A stretch of DNA of 64,000 nucleotides from Corynebacterium sp. (GCF_030532325.1 NZ_JAUNLS010000006.1:1-64000); one strand, 5' to 3'. Shown: positions 51,286 through 60,501, numbered from the stretch's first letter. The notes: generated by a model from the sequence alone, not told the origin. Numbers and translations: made by a program.

Positions 51286-53295
51286 CTAACGACGCCCCCT
51301 GTAGCCGCCACGGCGCCCGCCGCGGTGATCATCGCGGCCACCGTCACGGTCACGCCAGCCGCCGCGGCGCCCACCGCGGTCATCGCGGTCACGGCGCGGC
51401 GGGCGGCCGGTGTCCTTGGCGATGTTAATCAGCTGGCCCGAAATGCGGGTGTCCTTGAGACGGTCCAACACGGCCGGATCCAGATTCTTGGGCAGATCCA
51501 CCAGGGTGTGGCCCACCGCGATGGTGATGCGGCCAAAGTCCTTGGAGGACAGCCCGCCCTCGTTGGCCAGCGCGCCCACGATGGCACCCGGGCGCACGTT
51601 CTGGCGCTTGCCCACGTCCAGGCGGTAGGTCTCGAAGTCCCCGTCCGGGCGCCGCGGGCCGCGGTCACGGCCGCGGCGATCATCGCGGTCGCGGAAGCCG
51701 CGGCGGCCGTCACGGTCACGGTCGCGGTCGAAGCGCTCGCGCTCACGGCGGTCACGCTTGGAGCGCGGCAGCTCCTTGAGCAGGAACTCGGTGCCATTTT
51801 GCAGCTGCACGGCCAGCGAGGCGGCGATGTCATCCATGGCCACGTCGTTATTCGCCGAGTACTCGCGCACCATCTCGCGGAAGAAGTCAAACTGCTTATC
51901 CTCGATGTGCTCGCCGATAGCCGCGAAGAACTTCTCTTTGCGCTTGGCGTTGACCTCATCCACCGAGGGCAGATCCATCTCCTCCAGGCGGGCGTTGGTC
52001 ACGCGCTCAATGGAGCGCAGCATGCGGCGCTCGCGCGGGGTGACAAAGAGAATGGCCTCGCCGCTGCGGCCCGCGCGGCCGGTGCGGCCGATGCGGTGCA
52101 CGTAGGACTCGGTGTCATTGGGAATGTCGTAGTTGAGCACATGGGTAATGCGGTCCACGTCCAGGCCGCGCGCGGCGACGTCAGTAGCCACCAGGATGTC
52201 CAGGCGGCCGTCCTTGAGCTGATCCACGGTGCGCTCGCGCTGCTGCTGGGCGATGTCGCCGTTAATGGCCGCGGCGTTGTAGCCGGCGTCGCGAAGCTTG
52301 TCCGCCACCTCTTCGGTCTCGTGCTTAGTGCGGCAGAAGACGATGATGGCGTCGTACTCAATGACCTCGAGGATGCGGGTGAACGCGTCCATCTTCTGGC
52401 GGTGCGGGGTCAGCAGGAAGCGCTGCGTGATGTTGTCGTTGGTGCGACGCTCAGACTTGACCGTGACCTCGGCCGGATCGTGCAGGTAGCGCTTGGACAG
52501 GCGGCGGATGCTGTTGGGCATGGTGGCCGAGAACAGCGCGACCTGCTTGTCATCCGGGGTGTCCTCCAGGATGCGCTCGACGTCCTCCTGGAAACCCATG
52601 TTGAGCATCTCGTCCGCCTCATCGAGCACCAGGAAGCGCAGCTGGGAGATGTCCAGCGAGCCCTTCTCCAGGTGGTCGATGACACGGCCCGGGGTGCCCA
52701 CGATGATCTGCGCCCCGCGGCGCAGGCCGGAAAGCTGAATGCCGTAGGCCTGGCCGCCGTAGATAGGCAGCACCTCGATGCGGCCAAGGTGGTCAGCGAA
52801 GGACTGGAAGGAGTCCGCTACCTGCAGTGCCAGCTCGCGCGTGGGGGCGAGCACGAGTGCCTGGGGGTGGCGTTGGGAGGGATCGATCTGTGCCAGGACC
52901 GGCAGCGCGAAGGCCGCGGTCTTGCCGGTGCCGGTCTGGGCCAAGCCCACGACGTCGCGGCCGGTCATCAAGATCGGGATGGTTTGCTCTTGGATTGGGG
53001 AGGGCTTGGTAAAACCAACCTTGGCCACAGCGTCCTGGACGTCCTGTGGAAGGTCGAGGTGCGCAAACCCCTGGGACTCGTCGTTGGCCGAATCAGTAGA
53101 TTCAGCGCCGGTTTCCTCAGAAGTTGCCGCAGCCCTAGTGTCATCAGCGACAGCGCCCTCAGCGGCAGTGTCATCCTTGACATTCGACGAGGCGTTCATG
53201 GCCTCATCCCTTTGCGAGTTTTCCTGAGATTCCGACTGGTTAAAGGTATCGTCCGGCTCGTTCACGCCGCCGGTGGCGTTATCGGTAATGCTCAT
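51286..53295 (-). CDS. DEAD-box RNA helicase, CsdA/DeaD-like
   Basis: The 669-residue ATP-dependent helicase has an acidic, low-complexity N-terminus of about 80 residues, then the Q motif, AQTGTGKT, PTRELA, DEAD, SAT and HRIGRTGR in order. A DbpA-type RNA-binding domain lies at about 555-630 (VRPGAIVGALANEGG, then GQLINIAKD). The tail is rich in Arg-Gly-Asp repeats (GGRRGGWRDRD), which bind RNA. Roles in ribosome assembly and cold response are typical. The ATG at 53295 is chosen because the sequence before it is not conserved-looking. Confidence 0.92.
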   Translation of the reverse strand: MSITDNATGGVNEPDDTFNQSESQENSQRDEAMNASSNVKDDTAAEGAVADDTRAAATSEETGAESTDSANDESQGFAHLDLPQDVQDAVAKVGFTKPSPIQEQTIPILMTGRDVVGLAQTGTGKTAAFALPVLAQIDPSQRHPQALVLAPTRELALQVADSFQSFADHLGRIEVLPIYGGQAYGIQLSGLRRGAQIIVGTPGRVIDHLEKGSLDISQLRFLVLDEADEMLNMGFQEDVERILEDTPDDKQVALFSATMPNSIRRLSKRYLHDPAEVTVKSERRTNDNITQRFLLTPHRQKMDAFTRILEVIEYDAIIVFCRTKHETEEVADKLRDAGYNAAAINGDIAQQQRERTVDQLKDGRLDILVATDVAARGLDVDRITHVLNYDIPNDTESYVHRIGRTGRAGRSGEAILFVTPRERRMLRSIERVTNARLEEMDLPSVDEVNAKRKEKFFAAIGEHIEDKQFDFFREMVREYSANNDVAMDDIAASLAVQLQNGTEFLLKELPRSKRDRRERERFDRDRDRDGRRGFRDRDDRRGRDRGPRRPDGDFETYRLDVGKRQNVRPGAIVGALANEGGLSSKDFGRITIAVGHTLVDLPKNLDPAVLDRLKDTRISGQLINIAKDTGRPPRRDRDDRGGRRGGWRDRDGGRDDHRGGRRGGYRGRR

Positions 53296-53392
53296 TGCTT
53301 CGTCCAGAGTACGGCACCGGCCCACAATAAGCTATTGCATTGACAAAGCGCTGGCCACGGGCGTGCCGTTTAGTATGCCCGCCCGCGCGCGT

Positions 53393-53398
53393 TAGACT
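53393..53398 (+). promoter_or_regulatory. -10 element of a probable leaderless promoter for the SGNH lipoprotein gene
   Basis: TAGACT is followed by seven bases and the ATG at 53406. No ribosome site is present. Spacing equals that before the acyl-CoA ligase and moaA genes. Confidence 0.5.
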
Positions 53399-53405
53399 CG
53401 TGCGC

Positions 53406-54338
53406 ATGATTCTGCCCGCCGCCCGCCCGCGCACCCGCGCGGCCGTGTCTGCCCTCATGGCAACCCTGGCGCTGGTGGCAGGTTGTTCCACCCCGCCCGC
53501 GGGCCAGGACCTCGCGCCGGAGTTCTCTCCTTCTACTCCGCATCCCGCCCCAGCACCGCACGCTTCTTTGGCGGGCCTTCACTACGTGGCGCTCGGCGAT
53601 TCCTACGCGGCCATGGGCAGCCGCGGCAGCACGGCCAGTGGCCCCCAGCTGTGTATGCGCGCGCAGGACAACTACCCCACCGAGCTCGCGCGCCTGACCG
53701 GCATGCGCTTGGAGGACAACACGTGCCAAGGCGCTATCACCACCCACATCACCGGCCAGCGCTCCGGCGACGGCACCGGTGACGTCCTGCCCGCCCAGGC
53801 CGAGGCCCTCAGCCCCGCCACCGACGTCATCTCCTTGAGCATCGGCGGCAACGACGCTGGCTTCGGCCTTCTGGCCGGCTGCGCCTCCGGGGCAACCAAC
53901 CCGGACGCTCTCAAGGACTGCAAGGGCTGGCTCACCCCGCAGGTCGACGCCTCCCTCGGCGCACTTCCGGATCGCCTCGACGCCGTCTACACCCAACTGC
54001 GGGAGCGCGCGCCGCACGCCCGCATCATCACCACGGGCTATCTTCCCCTCTTGGCCGCCAGCGACAACTGCGAGTTCGCCTCGCTCATCAACGCCACCGA
54101 CCGCCAGTGGCTCGTCGAGCACATCAACGCCATCAATCACACAGTGGCCGAGGCCGCCGCCCGCAACGGCGCGACCTTCGTGGTGCCCGAGCGCTCCGAG
54201 GAGCACACCGGCTGCGCCCCCGCGCCGCAGCGCTGGACCGACTTCACCGGCGCGGAGACCGACTCCTTCCCCATGCACCCCACCGCCGAAGGCCAGAAGG
54301 CCATGGCCGCCGCCATTGCCGACGCCCTCCGCGCCTAG
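53406..54338 (+). CDS. SGNH/GDSL hydrolase lipoprotein
   Basis: The 310-residue product has a lipoprotein signal with lipobox LVAGC near residue 24, so it should be anchored outside the membrane. SGNH blocks are clear: GDSYAAMG near residue 65 with the nucleophile Ser, a conserved Gly, GGNDAGF near 144 with the Asn, and HPTAEGQ near 292 with the catalytic His. Disulfide-type cysteines are spread through the domain. This matches secreted actinobacterial lipases/esterases. The substrate is unknown. Confidence 0.85.
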   Translation: MILPAARPRTRAAVSALMATLALVAGCSTPPAGQDLAPEFSPSTPHPAPAPHASLAGLHYVALGDSYAAMGSRGSTASGPQLCMRAQDNYPTELARLTGMRLEDNTCQGAITTHITGQRSGDGTGDVLPAQAEALSPATDVISLSIGGNDAGFGLLAGCASGATNPDALKDCKGWLTPQVDASLGALPDRLDAVYTQLRERAPHARIITTGYLPLLAASDNCEFASLINATDRQWLVEHINAINHTVAEAAARNGATFVVPERSEEHTGCAPAPQRWTDFTGAETDSFPMHPTAEGQKAMAAAIADALRA

Positions 54339-54457
54339 CCCAGGCCTAGCCCGGGCCCTCCCTCACTTCTGCCCGCTTTCCCGCCGAGTCTCCCACCACT
54401 GCTCACCTTCCCCGCCCACCTCCCTCCCACTTTCCTATCTTCTTCGCGCCCAAAAAT
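54339..54457. other. Pyrimidine-rich tract
   Basis: From about 54355 to 54450 the plus strand is nearly all C and T with few G residues. No gene is visible. It leads directly into the first palindromic repeat. Confidence 0.5.
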
Positions 54458-54519
54458 CTCCCAGCTTCAAAAACACGCTCCAAAAGCCCCCGATCCGACC
54501 CCCAAAATGAAGCTGGGAG
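54458..54519. repeat. Palindromic repeat, copy 1
   Basis: CTCCCAGCTTCA at 54458-54469 pairs with TGAAGCTGGGAG at 54508-54519. The 38-base loop is C-rich on the plus strand, so its minus strand carries GGGGG runs. The sequence closely matches copy 2, which starts 157 bases later. Both copies are preceded by CGCGCCCA. Confidence 0.75.
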
Positions 54520-54614
54520 ACATCCACGCCCCACAAGGCCCACTTTTAGCCACCAAAGCCCCTCCACCCCCAAACACTTCCCCGCCGCGAAACCCACCAT
54601 CCGCGCCCACAAGA

Positions 54615-54676
54615 CTCCCAGCTTCAAAAACACGCCCCCAAAGCCCCCAATCCGACCCCCAAATTGAAGCTGGGAG
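54615..54676. repeat. Palindromic repeat, copy 2
   Basis: CTCCCAGCTTCAA at 54615-54627 pairs with TTGAAGCTGGGAG at 54664-54676, a 13-base stem. The loop nearly repeats that of copy 1 and on the minus strand holds three runs of five G. Stem changes keep pairing: copy 2 has TTGAAG where copy 1 has ATGAAG. Such elements look like REP- or MITE-type repeats. Confidence 0.75.
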
Positions 54677-54912
54677 GCCTTCGGGGTCCTTCGGCGAGCG
54701 GAGTGAGCCCGTTGCCGCTACTCTGAGAGGCAGCCTCGGCGCCTCGAGGGCCCTCAACAGGGAGTAGGAGCGCGGGGAGCAACAGGAAGTTCCGCCACAG
54801 ACAGAGCAACAAGAGCAAGTACACAAAAGGGCCTCGAGGCTCCTCGTGACGTGCGAGGTGGGCTTCGGGAAAGAATCCGGCAATATATCCGGGGAAAATT
54901 TCGGGGGAAAGT
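54677..54912. other. Region between the repeats and the DUF559 gene
   Basis: No gene is supported here. GCCTCGAGG near 54739-54747 and CCTCGAGGC near 54831-54839 form an inverted pair about 90 bases apart, possibly another repeat. The promoter of the DUF559 gene should also lie here. Confidence 0.35.
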
Positions 54913-55752
54913 ATGGAAGGAATCGTCGGCACGCGCGGCATGTCCAAGTCGCTGCGCAGCTCCGCAGTCAAGATCACTCGCGGCCTCTACGCACCGCAGG
55001 AGCCTACGCCTTTGGAGCTGGCGCACATCGTGACCAAGCACTGGCCAGACCTCGCGCTCGACGGGTACTCGGCGGCCAACCTCTACCTAGGCAAACCGCT
55101 TCGCTTCCCCTTGCAGCTGGCCCGCAAGAACGGCTTGAGCAACACCCGCTTCTTTCAGTGCCGCCGCGCAAAGCCGGTCGGCGCGGCCACCCGCCAGGGC
55201 ATCAGGGTATGTAATCCCCTGCAAATCACCGAGATCATGGGAGAAGAGGACGCCACGTACTTCCTCGAAGAGCACTTCGCTGGTCCACGCGGCCACGAGC
55301 TAGTACACACGGCGAAGAAGGACTTCCACAGGCTTACCCTGCACTCGCAGCGCGCTTTGGATACCGCGGTTATCGGCGCGGATAGCCACCCGGAACGCCA
55401 GCTCAGCAAGGCGCTGCGCACATACTTCGACGTACGCAACAATGTGAGGCTGGCCGGCTACCGCTGGGATGTGTTCATCGAGAAGCACAACATCGCCATT
55501 GAGGTCGATGGCTTCGCCCACCACCGACGCGATGACCGCCGGCAGTTCGAAATCGACCACCACAAGCTCAACGACGCCTCCCTCGCCGGCTACCGCCTCC
55601 TGCGATTTACCGCCACCACCATCGAGTTTCACCTCGGCTACGCGGTGGACCAGGTGCGCGCCTTAGCCGCTGGGCGCCACCCCACCAGCCAGCCACCCTG
55701 GCAGTGGCACTGGCTGTGGCGCCACGAGAACGACCCCTACAACGCCCTGTAG
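54913..55752 (+). CDS. AbiEi-like N-terminus plus DUF559 nuclease-fold protein
   Basis: The 279-residue protein starts with a region like the AbiEi-type winged helix (SSAVKITRGLYAP, then LDGYSAANLYLG) at about residues 10-65. The C-terminal DUF559 part, about 158-260, has a PD-(D/E)xK layout: conserved Glu in PERQLSKALR near 160, Asp in YRWDVFI near 184, IEVDG near 196 and GYRLLRFTA near 225. It resembles the Vsr endonuclease fold. Such genes are frequent in actinobacteria, without known function. GGGGAAAG precedes the ATG. It follows the palindromic repeats. Confidence 0.72.
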   Translation: MEGIVGTRGMSKSLRSSAVKITRGLYAPQEPTPLELAHIVTKHWPDLALDGYSAANLYLGKPLRFPLQLARKNGLSNTRFFQCRRAKPVGAATRQGIRVCNPLQITEIMGEEDATYFLEEHFAGPRGHELVHTAKKDFHRLTLHSQRALDTAVIGADSHPERQLSKALRTYFDVRNNVRLAGYRWDVFIEKHNIAIEVDGFAHHRRDDRRQFEIDHHKLNDASLAGYRLLRFTATTIEFHLGYAVDQVRALAAGRHPTSQPPWQWHWLWRHENDPYNAL

Positions 55753-55753
55753 C

Positions 55754-55780
55754 ACATGGCCCTATAGCACAGGGCCATGT
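55754..55780. terminator. Hairpin between the DUF559 gene and hutI
   Basis: ACATGGCCCT pairs perfectly with AGGGCCATGT across a seven-base loop. It sits in the 42-base gap between convergent genes and may end both transcripts. Confidence 0.6.
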
Positions 55781-55794
55781 AATACAAGCCCTGC

Positions 55795-56973
55795 CTAGCT
55801 CACCTCGCGGCCAGCCACGAAGGTCTTCCAGGTCATTGGCATGCCTGGGCGGTAGGCCAGGTGAATGGCACTCGGCGCATCGAGCACGTGCAAGTCAGCA
55901 GCCGCACCAACCACCAGGGTGCCCTTGGCCGGGCGTCCTTGCGCATCGCGCCCGCCGCCGACGTCCTGGCGGCGCAGGGCCGTGGCCCCGCCGCGGGTGG
56001 CCGCGGCAATCGCCTCGTCCAGCGAGAGGTGTTGCTGCAGCACAGCCGTGGTGACGCAGAAGTTCATCGAGGAGGTATAGGACGTGCCCGGGTTGAGGTT
56101 GGAGGCGATGGCGAGGGTAGCGCCGGCGTCGAGAAGCCTGCGCCCCGGGGCCAGCGGCTGCCGGGTGGAGAGATCGCAGGCCGGCAGCATGGTGGCCACC
56201 GTCTCCGAGGAAGCCAGCGCCTCAACGTCGGCGTCGCTCAGGTAGTTGACGTGGTCCACGCTGGCAGCGCCCAGCTCCACGGCGAGTGCCACACCGGGGC
56301 CCTCCCCCAGCTGGTTGCCGTGCACGCGCAGGCCCAGCCCGCGGGCCTTGCCGGCCTCAAGGACGCGGCGGGACTGCTCCTCGTTGAAGGCGCCGCGCTC
56401 GCAGAAGACGTCGATCCACTGCACGTGCTCAGCCACGCCGTCGAGCATGGGGCCGACTACCTCGTCGAGGTAGTCCTCGGCCTCCGCGCCCGGCGGCACG
56501 AGGTGCGCGCCCAGAAAGGTGACGTCATCGACGTGCGCCGCGGCCACCCGGGCGGCCTCCACCTCGGAGGCGGTGTCCAGCCCGTAGCCGGTCTTGGTTT
56601 CCAGGGTGGTGGTCCCGCCGCGGTGGGCGGCCGCGATGCGCTCTTTAAGGAGCCGCTCCAGCTTCTCCGCGCCGGCCGCGCGGGTGGCGTCCATGGTCAC
56701 CGCGATACCGCCGGCCTGGTAGGACTCGCCTGCCATGCGGGCCTCGAACTCCGCGGAGCGGTCGCCGTCGAAGATCATGTGGGTGTGGGAGTCCACCCAC
56801 CCCGGCAGGACGGCGCGCCCGCCAAGGTCCACGGCGTGGTCGGCAGCCGGGGCCTTACCCGCCGGGCCGATCCAGGTGATGATGCCGTCCTCGGCGATGA
56901 GGGCGGCATCCTCAAGCGTGCCTGCCTCGGCGACGGTGCGCAGCTCCGAGATTCCGCGAAACAGTGTGGACAT
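55795..56973 (-). CDS. hutI: Imidazolonepropionase HutI
   Basis: HutI opens the ring of imidazolonepropionate in histidine breakdown, giving formiminoglutamate. The 392-residue amidohydrolase has the metal motif VDSHTHMIF near residue 62, ETKTGYG near 125, a metal His in LGAHLVPP near 155 and in RVHGNQL near 220, and the late Asp region ASNLNPGTS near 290. AGGAAGGAGA precedes the ATG. It lies 26 bases after hutU on the same strand. Confidence 0.95.
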   Translation of the reverse strand: MSTLFRGISELRTVAEAGTLEDAALIAEDGIITWIGPAGKAPAADHAVDLGGRAVLPGWVDSHTHMIFDGDRSAEFEARMAGESYQAGGIAVTMDATRAAGAEKLERLLKERIAAAHRGGTTTLETKTGYGLDTASEVEAARVAAAHVDDVTFLGAHLVPPGAEAEDYLDEVVGPMLDGVAEHVQWIDVFCERGAFNEEQSRRVLEAGKARGLGLRVHGNQLGEGPGVALAVELGAASVDHVNYLSDADVEALASSETVATMLPACDLSTRQPLAPGRRLLDAGATLAIASNLNPGTSYTSSMNFCVTTAVLQQHLSLDEAIAAATRGGATALRRQDVGGGRDAQGRPAKGTLVVGAAADLHVLDAPSAIHLAYRPGMPMTWKTFVAGREVS

Positions 56974-56999
56974 GATTCTCCTTCCTGTGGGGTGGGCGT

Positions 57000-58676
57000 T
57001 TAGTCGCGCGCGGTGAACTCCATGGGGATGCGCACGCCGCGCTCGTCGGCGACCTCCTTGGCGCGAGTGTAACCGGCATCCACGTGGCGGATAACGCCCA
57101 TGCCGGGATCGTTGGTGAGCACGGCGCGCAGTTTGGCGTCGGCCAGCTCGGTGCCGTCGGCCACCGTGACCTGGCCGGCGTGGATGGAGCGGCCCATGCC
57201 CACGCCGCCGCCGTGGTGGATGGAGACCCAGGTAGCACCCGAGGAGACCGCGGTCATGGCGTTGAGCAGCGGCCAGTCCGCCACGGCGTCGGTGCCGTCA
57301 AGCATGGACTCGGTCTCGCGGTAGGGCGAGGCCACGGAGCCGGAGTCGAGGTGGTCGCGGCCGATGACAATCGGCGCCTTAATCTTGCCCTCGCGCACCA
57401 GCTGGTTAAAGAGCAGGCCGGCCTTGTGGCGCTCGTCGTAGCCCAGCCAGCAGATGCGGGCGGGCAGGCCCTCGAACTCCACGTATTCCTCGGCGGCGTC
57501 GAGCCAGTTGTGCAGGTGCTCGTTGTCCGGGAAGAGCTCCTTGAGGGCTTGGTCGGTGACCTTGATGTCCTCCGGATCGCCGGAGAGCGCGGCCCAGCGG
57601 AAGGGGCCCAGGCCCTCACAGAACAGCGGGCGGATGTAGGCCGGCACGAAGCCCGGGAACTCGAAGGCGCGGGTGTAGCCGGCGCGGCGGGCCTCGTCGC
57701 GGATGGAGTTGCCGTAATCGAAGACCTCGGCGCCCTCGTCCTGGAATTCCACCATGGCCTGGACCTGGGCGGCCATGGACTCGCGGGCCTTCTTGGTGAA
57801 GGTGGTGGGATCGGCCTTGGCCTCGTTAAACCAGTCCTCCACGGCGATCTCGGTGGGCAGGTAGCTCAGGGGATCGTGGGCGGAGGTCTGGTCGGTGACC
57901 ACGTCCACGGTGAGCTCGCCGGCGCGCTGGCGGCGCAGAACCTCGGGGAAGACCTCGGCGGCGTTGCCTACCAGGCCCACGGAGAGCGGGGTCTTGTCCT
58001 TCTTGGCGGCGAGAACGAGCGTGAGGGCTTCGTCGAGATCGGTGACCACCTCATCGAGGTAGCGCTTCTGCTGGCGGCGGCGCAAGCGGGTCTCGTCGAC
58101 GTCAACGATGAGCACCACGCCCCCGTTGAGCGTGACGGCCAGCGGCTGCGCTCCGCCCATGCCGCCACAGCCGCCGGTCAGGGTCAGCGTGCCGGCCAGG
58201 CTGCCGCCGAAGCGCTTCTTGGCCACAGCCGCGAAGGTCTCAAAGGTGCCCTGCAGGATGCCCTGGGTGGCGATGTAGATCCAGGAGCCGGCGGTCATCT
58301 GGCCGTACATCATGAGGCCCTCGTCCTCCAGCTTGCGGAAGTGCTCCCAGTTGGCCCAGTCCCCCACCAGGTTGGAGTTGGCGATGAGCACGCGCGGGGC
58401 CCACTCGTTGGTCTTCCAGATACCTACCGGCTTGCCGGACTGCACCAGCAGGGTCTCGTCCGACTCCAGATCCTTAAGCGCTGCGACGATGGCGTCGAAG
58501 GCCTCCCAGGAGCGCGCCGCGCGGCCGGTGCCGCCGTAGACCACGAGGTCCTCGGGACGCTCTGCGACCTCGGGGTCGAGGTTGTTCATGAGCATGCGCA
58601 GCGGGGCCTCGGTTTGCCAGGACTTGGCGTTTAGCTCCGTACCGCGGGGTGCGCGGACTTCGCGGGGTTGAGACAT
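57000..58676 (-). CDS. hutU: Urocanate hydratase HutU
   Basis: HutU converts urocanate to imidazolonepropionate using tightly bound NAD. The 558-residue length is normal. Family marks include [14 protein letters not shown] near residue 45, the glycine-rich [17 protein letters not shown] near 165, [13 protein letters not shown] near 260 and GCIG-type sequence replaced by [13 protein letters not shown] near 415. I chose the ATG at 58676 because AAAGGA lies upstream at good spacing; an earlier start would add a non-conserved tail. Confidence 0.95.
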   Translation of the reverse strand: MSQPREVRAPRGTELNAKSWQTEAPLRMLMNNLDPEVAERPEDLVVYGGTGRAARSWEAFDAIVAALKDLESDETLLVQSGKPVGIWKTNEWAPRVLIANSNLVGDWANWEHFRKLEDEGLMMYGQMTAGSWIYIATQGILQGTFETFAAVAKKRFGGSLAGTLTLTGGCGGMGGAQPLAVTLNGGVVLIVDVDETRLRRRQQKRYLDEVVTDLDEALTLVLAAKKDKTPLSVGLVGNAAEVFPEVLRRQRAGELTVDVVTDQTSAHDPLSYLPTEIAVEDWFNEAKADPTTFTKKARESMAAQVQAMVEFQDEGAEVFDYGNSIRDEARRAGYTRAFEFPGFVPAYIRPLFCEGLGPFRWAALSGDPEDIKVTDQALKELFPDNEHLHNWLDAAEEYVEFEGLPARICWLGYDERHKAGLLFNQLVREGKIKAPIVIGRDHLDSGSVASPYRETESMLDGTDAVADWPLLNAMTAVSSGATWVSIHHGGGVGMGRSIHAGQVTVADGTELADAKLRAVLTNDPGMGVIRHVDAGYTRAKEVADERGVRIPMEFTARD

Positions 58677-58848
58677 CAAGCATCCTTTCATCAAACGCAC
58701 CTGCCCGCGCAAGCTCAGGCGGCGAGGGCCGGTTTCCCGGGGCTGTCCCCCTGCCGCCTGCCTGCGCGCGCAGTGTGCTGCGGGCAATTCCTTTCCTTCA
58801 ACGTAATGGTCGCCACATCACCGATGAAGCCCCACAGGACCCCGTCTG

Positions 58849-58862
58849 TCTGAGATTCCAGA
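58849..58862 (-). promoter_or_regulatory. Probable HutR operator before hutU
   Basis: The 14-base site TCTGAGATTCCAGA matches the HutR consensus TCTGwwATwCCAGA that I recall from C. resistens, with one mismatch. It lies about 170 bases before hutU. An IclR-type gene that could encode HutR is at 60686. Confidence 0.65.
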
Positions 58863-58881
58863 CAGTCCCGCTCAGCGCACG

Positions 58882-58908
58882 AAAAAGGGCCCCGCCGAGG
58901 CAGGGCCC
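58882..58908 (-). terminator. Terminator after hutH
   Basis: On the minus strand GGGCCCTGCC pairs with GGCGGGGCCC and is followed by TTTTT. It lies 28 bases after the hutH stop codon, so hutU-hutI should have their own promoter. Confidence 0.8.
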
Positions 58909-58935
58909 AAGTCCTTTACCGTCAGCGCCGTTGTA

Positions 58936-60501
58936 TCAGCGCAGCGCGCCGACGGCCTCCTCGACCGCCGCGATCAGCTCTCCCTCCTTGACCAGGCGCA
59001 CGGTCTCCTCGATCTCCGGGGAGAGGAAGCGGTCCGTGCCCGGCCCTTCCACGGTTTCGCGCAGCTTGGCAATGACCACCCCGGTCCCCCGCGCCGGCTT
59101 ACCCTGGCGCATGTCGATGGCCCGGGCCGCGGTGAGGATCTCGATGGCCAGCACCCGCTGCAGGCCGTCGACAGCCTTACGCAGCTTGCGCGCAGCCGAC
59201 CAGCCCATGGAGACGTGATCCTCCTGCATAGCGGAGGAAGGAATAGAATCCGCCGAGGAGGGGTTGGCCAGGCGCTTGAGTTCGGAGACGATGCCCGCCT
59301 GGGCGTACTGGGCGATCATGTGGCCGGAGTCGACACCGGGGTCGCTGGCAAGAAAGGCGTTGAGGCCGCGGTTACGCGCGACGTCAAGGAAGCGGTCTGT
59401 GCGCCGCTCCGAGATGGAGGCCAGGTCAGCGGCCACGATGGCCAGAAAGTCCAGGGCGTAGGCCACCGGCGCGCCATGGAAGTTGCCGTTGGAGACCACG
59501 CGGCCGTCCAGGGCCACCACCGGGTTATCCACCGCGGCGGCCAGCTCGCGGGCGGCCACCTGCTCGCAGTGGGCCAGGGTATCGCGGAAACCGCCGGCCA
59601 CCTGGGGCGCGCAGCGCACCGAGTAGGCGTCCTGGACCTGGTTCTTCTTGAACTCCTCCAGCGCCGCGGCGAGGATCTCAGAGTCCGCGGCCACCGCGCG
59701 GATGTTCGCCGCGGAATCCGCCTGGCCGGGGTGTGGGCGCAGCTGCTGCAGGTCATCGGCGAAGACCACCAGCGTACCCAGCAGGCCCTCCACGGTCATG
59801 GCAGTGGCGATATCCGCAGTCTTCGCCGCCGCACGCAAATCAGTCAGCGCCAGGCAGAGCTGGCCCAGCATGCCGTCGGTGCCGTTGATAAGCGCCAGGC
59901 CCTCCTTCTCCCGCAGCACCAGCGGCTCGATGCCCGCGGCCTGCAGGGCCTGGGCGGCCGGGATAACCTCGCCGCCGTCGACGCGGACCTCACCCTCCCC
60001 CAGCAGCGCGAGCGCGCAGTGCGCCAGGGGCGCCAAGTCACCGGAGCAGCCCAGGGAGCCGTACTCGCGCACCACCGGGTGGATCTTGGCGTTGAGCACC
60101 GCGGCGTAGGTCTGTGCCACCTCCGGGCGCACGCCGGTGCGGCCCGTGCACAGGGTGGACAGGCGCAGCAGCATGGTGGCGCGGATGACCTCGGTCTCCA
60201 CCTCCGGGCCGGTGCCCGCCGCATGGGAGCGCACCAGGGAAAGCTGCAGCTGGGCGCGCATCTCCTCGGGGATGTGGCGGCGGGCCAGCGCGCCGAAGCC
60301 GGTGGAGATGCCATAGACCGGCGTGGGATCCTTGGCCAGCTTCTCGATGTGCGAGCGGGTGGCGGCCACCTCCTCCAGGGCCGCGGGATCAATCTCCACG
60401 GCGGCGCCGTAGCGGGCCACCGCCACAACCTCCTCGATGCTCAAGGCACCGATTCCCACAGTCACGGTGCTGGGGTAGGCGGCAGAAGATGAAAAAGACA
60501 T
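58936..60501 (-). CDS. hutH: Histidine ammonia-lyase HutH
   Basis: HutH removes ammonia from histidine to give urocanate. The 521-residue enzyme has the MIO-forming region in GSLGCSGDLAPLAH near residue 150; the triad reads Cys-Ser-Gly rather than Ala-Ser-Gly, as I recall in other actinobacterial enzymes. The family segment YGISTGFGAL lies near 63 and QEDHVSMG near 425. AAGGAG precedes the ATG. It is followed by a terminator and then hutU. Confidence 0.95.
   Translation of the reverse strand: MSFSSSAAYPSTVTVGIGALSIEEVVAVARYGAAVEIDPAALEEVAATRSHIEKLAKDPTPVYGISTGFGALARRHIPEEMRAQLQLSLVRSHAAGTGPEVETEVIRATMLLRLSTLCTGRTGVRPEVAQTYAAVLNAKIHPVVREYGSLGCSGDLAPLAHCALALLGEGEVRVDGGEVIPAAQALQAAGIEPLVLREKEGLALINGTDGMLGQLCLALTDLRAAAKTADIATAMTVEGLLGTLVVFADDLQQLRPHPGQADSAANIRAVAADSEILAAALEEFKKNQVQDAYSVRCAPQVAGGFRDTLAHCEQVAARELAAAVDNPVVALDGRVVSNGNFHGAPVAYALDFLAIVAADLASISERRTDRFLDVARNRGLNAFLASDPGVDSGHMIAQYAQAGIVSELKRLANPSSADSIPSSAMQEDHVSMGWSAARKLRKAVDGLQRVLAIEILTAARAIDMRQGKPARGTGVVIAKLRETVEGPGTDRFLSPEIEETVRLVKEGELIAAVEEAVGALR

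Noticed and set aside
54458-54676. CRISPR array
   Set aside because: Only two units occur, each is a long palindrome with its variable part inside the stem-loop, and no cas genes are present.
54467-54977. Two minus-strand frames with similar WGSDxGL...VFEAG peptides
   Set aside because: The peptide repeats follow directly from the two DNA palindromes; there is no start context or further coding pattern.
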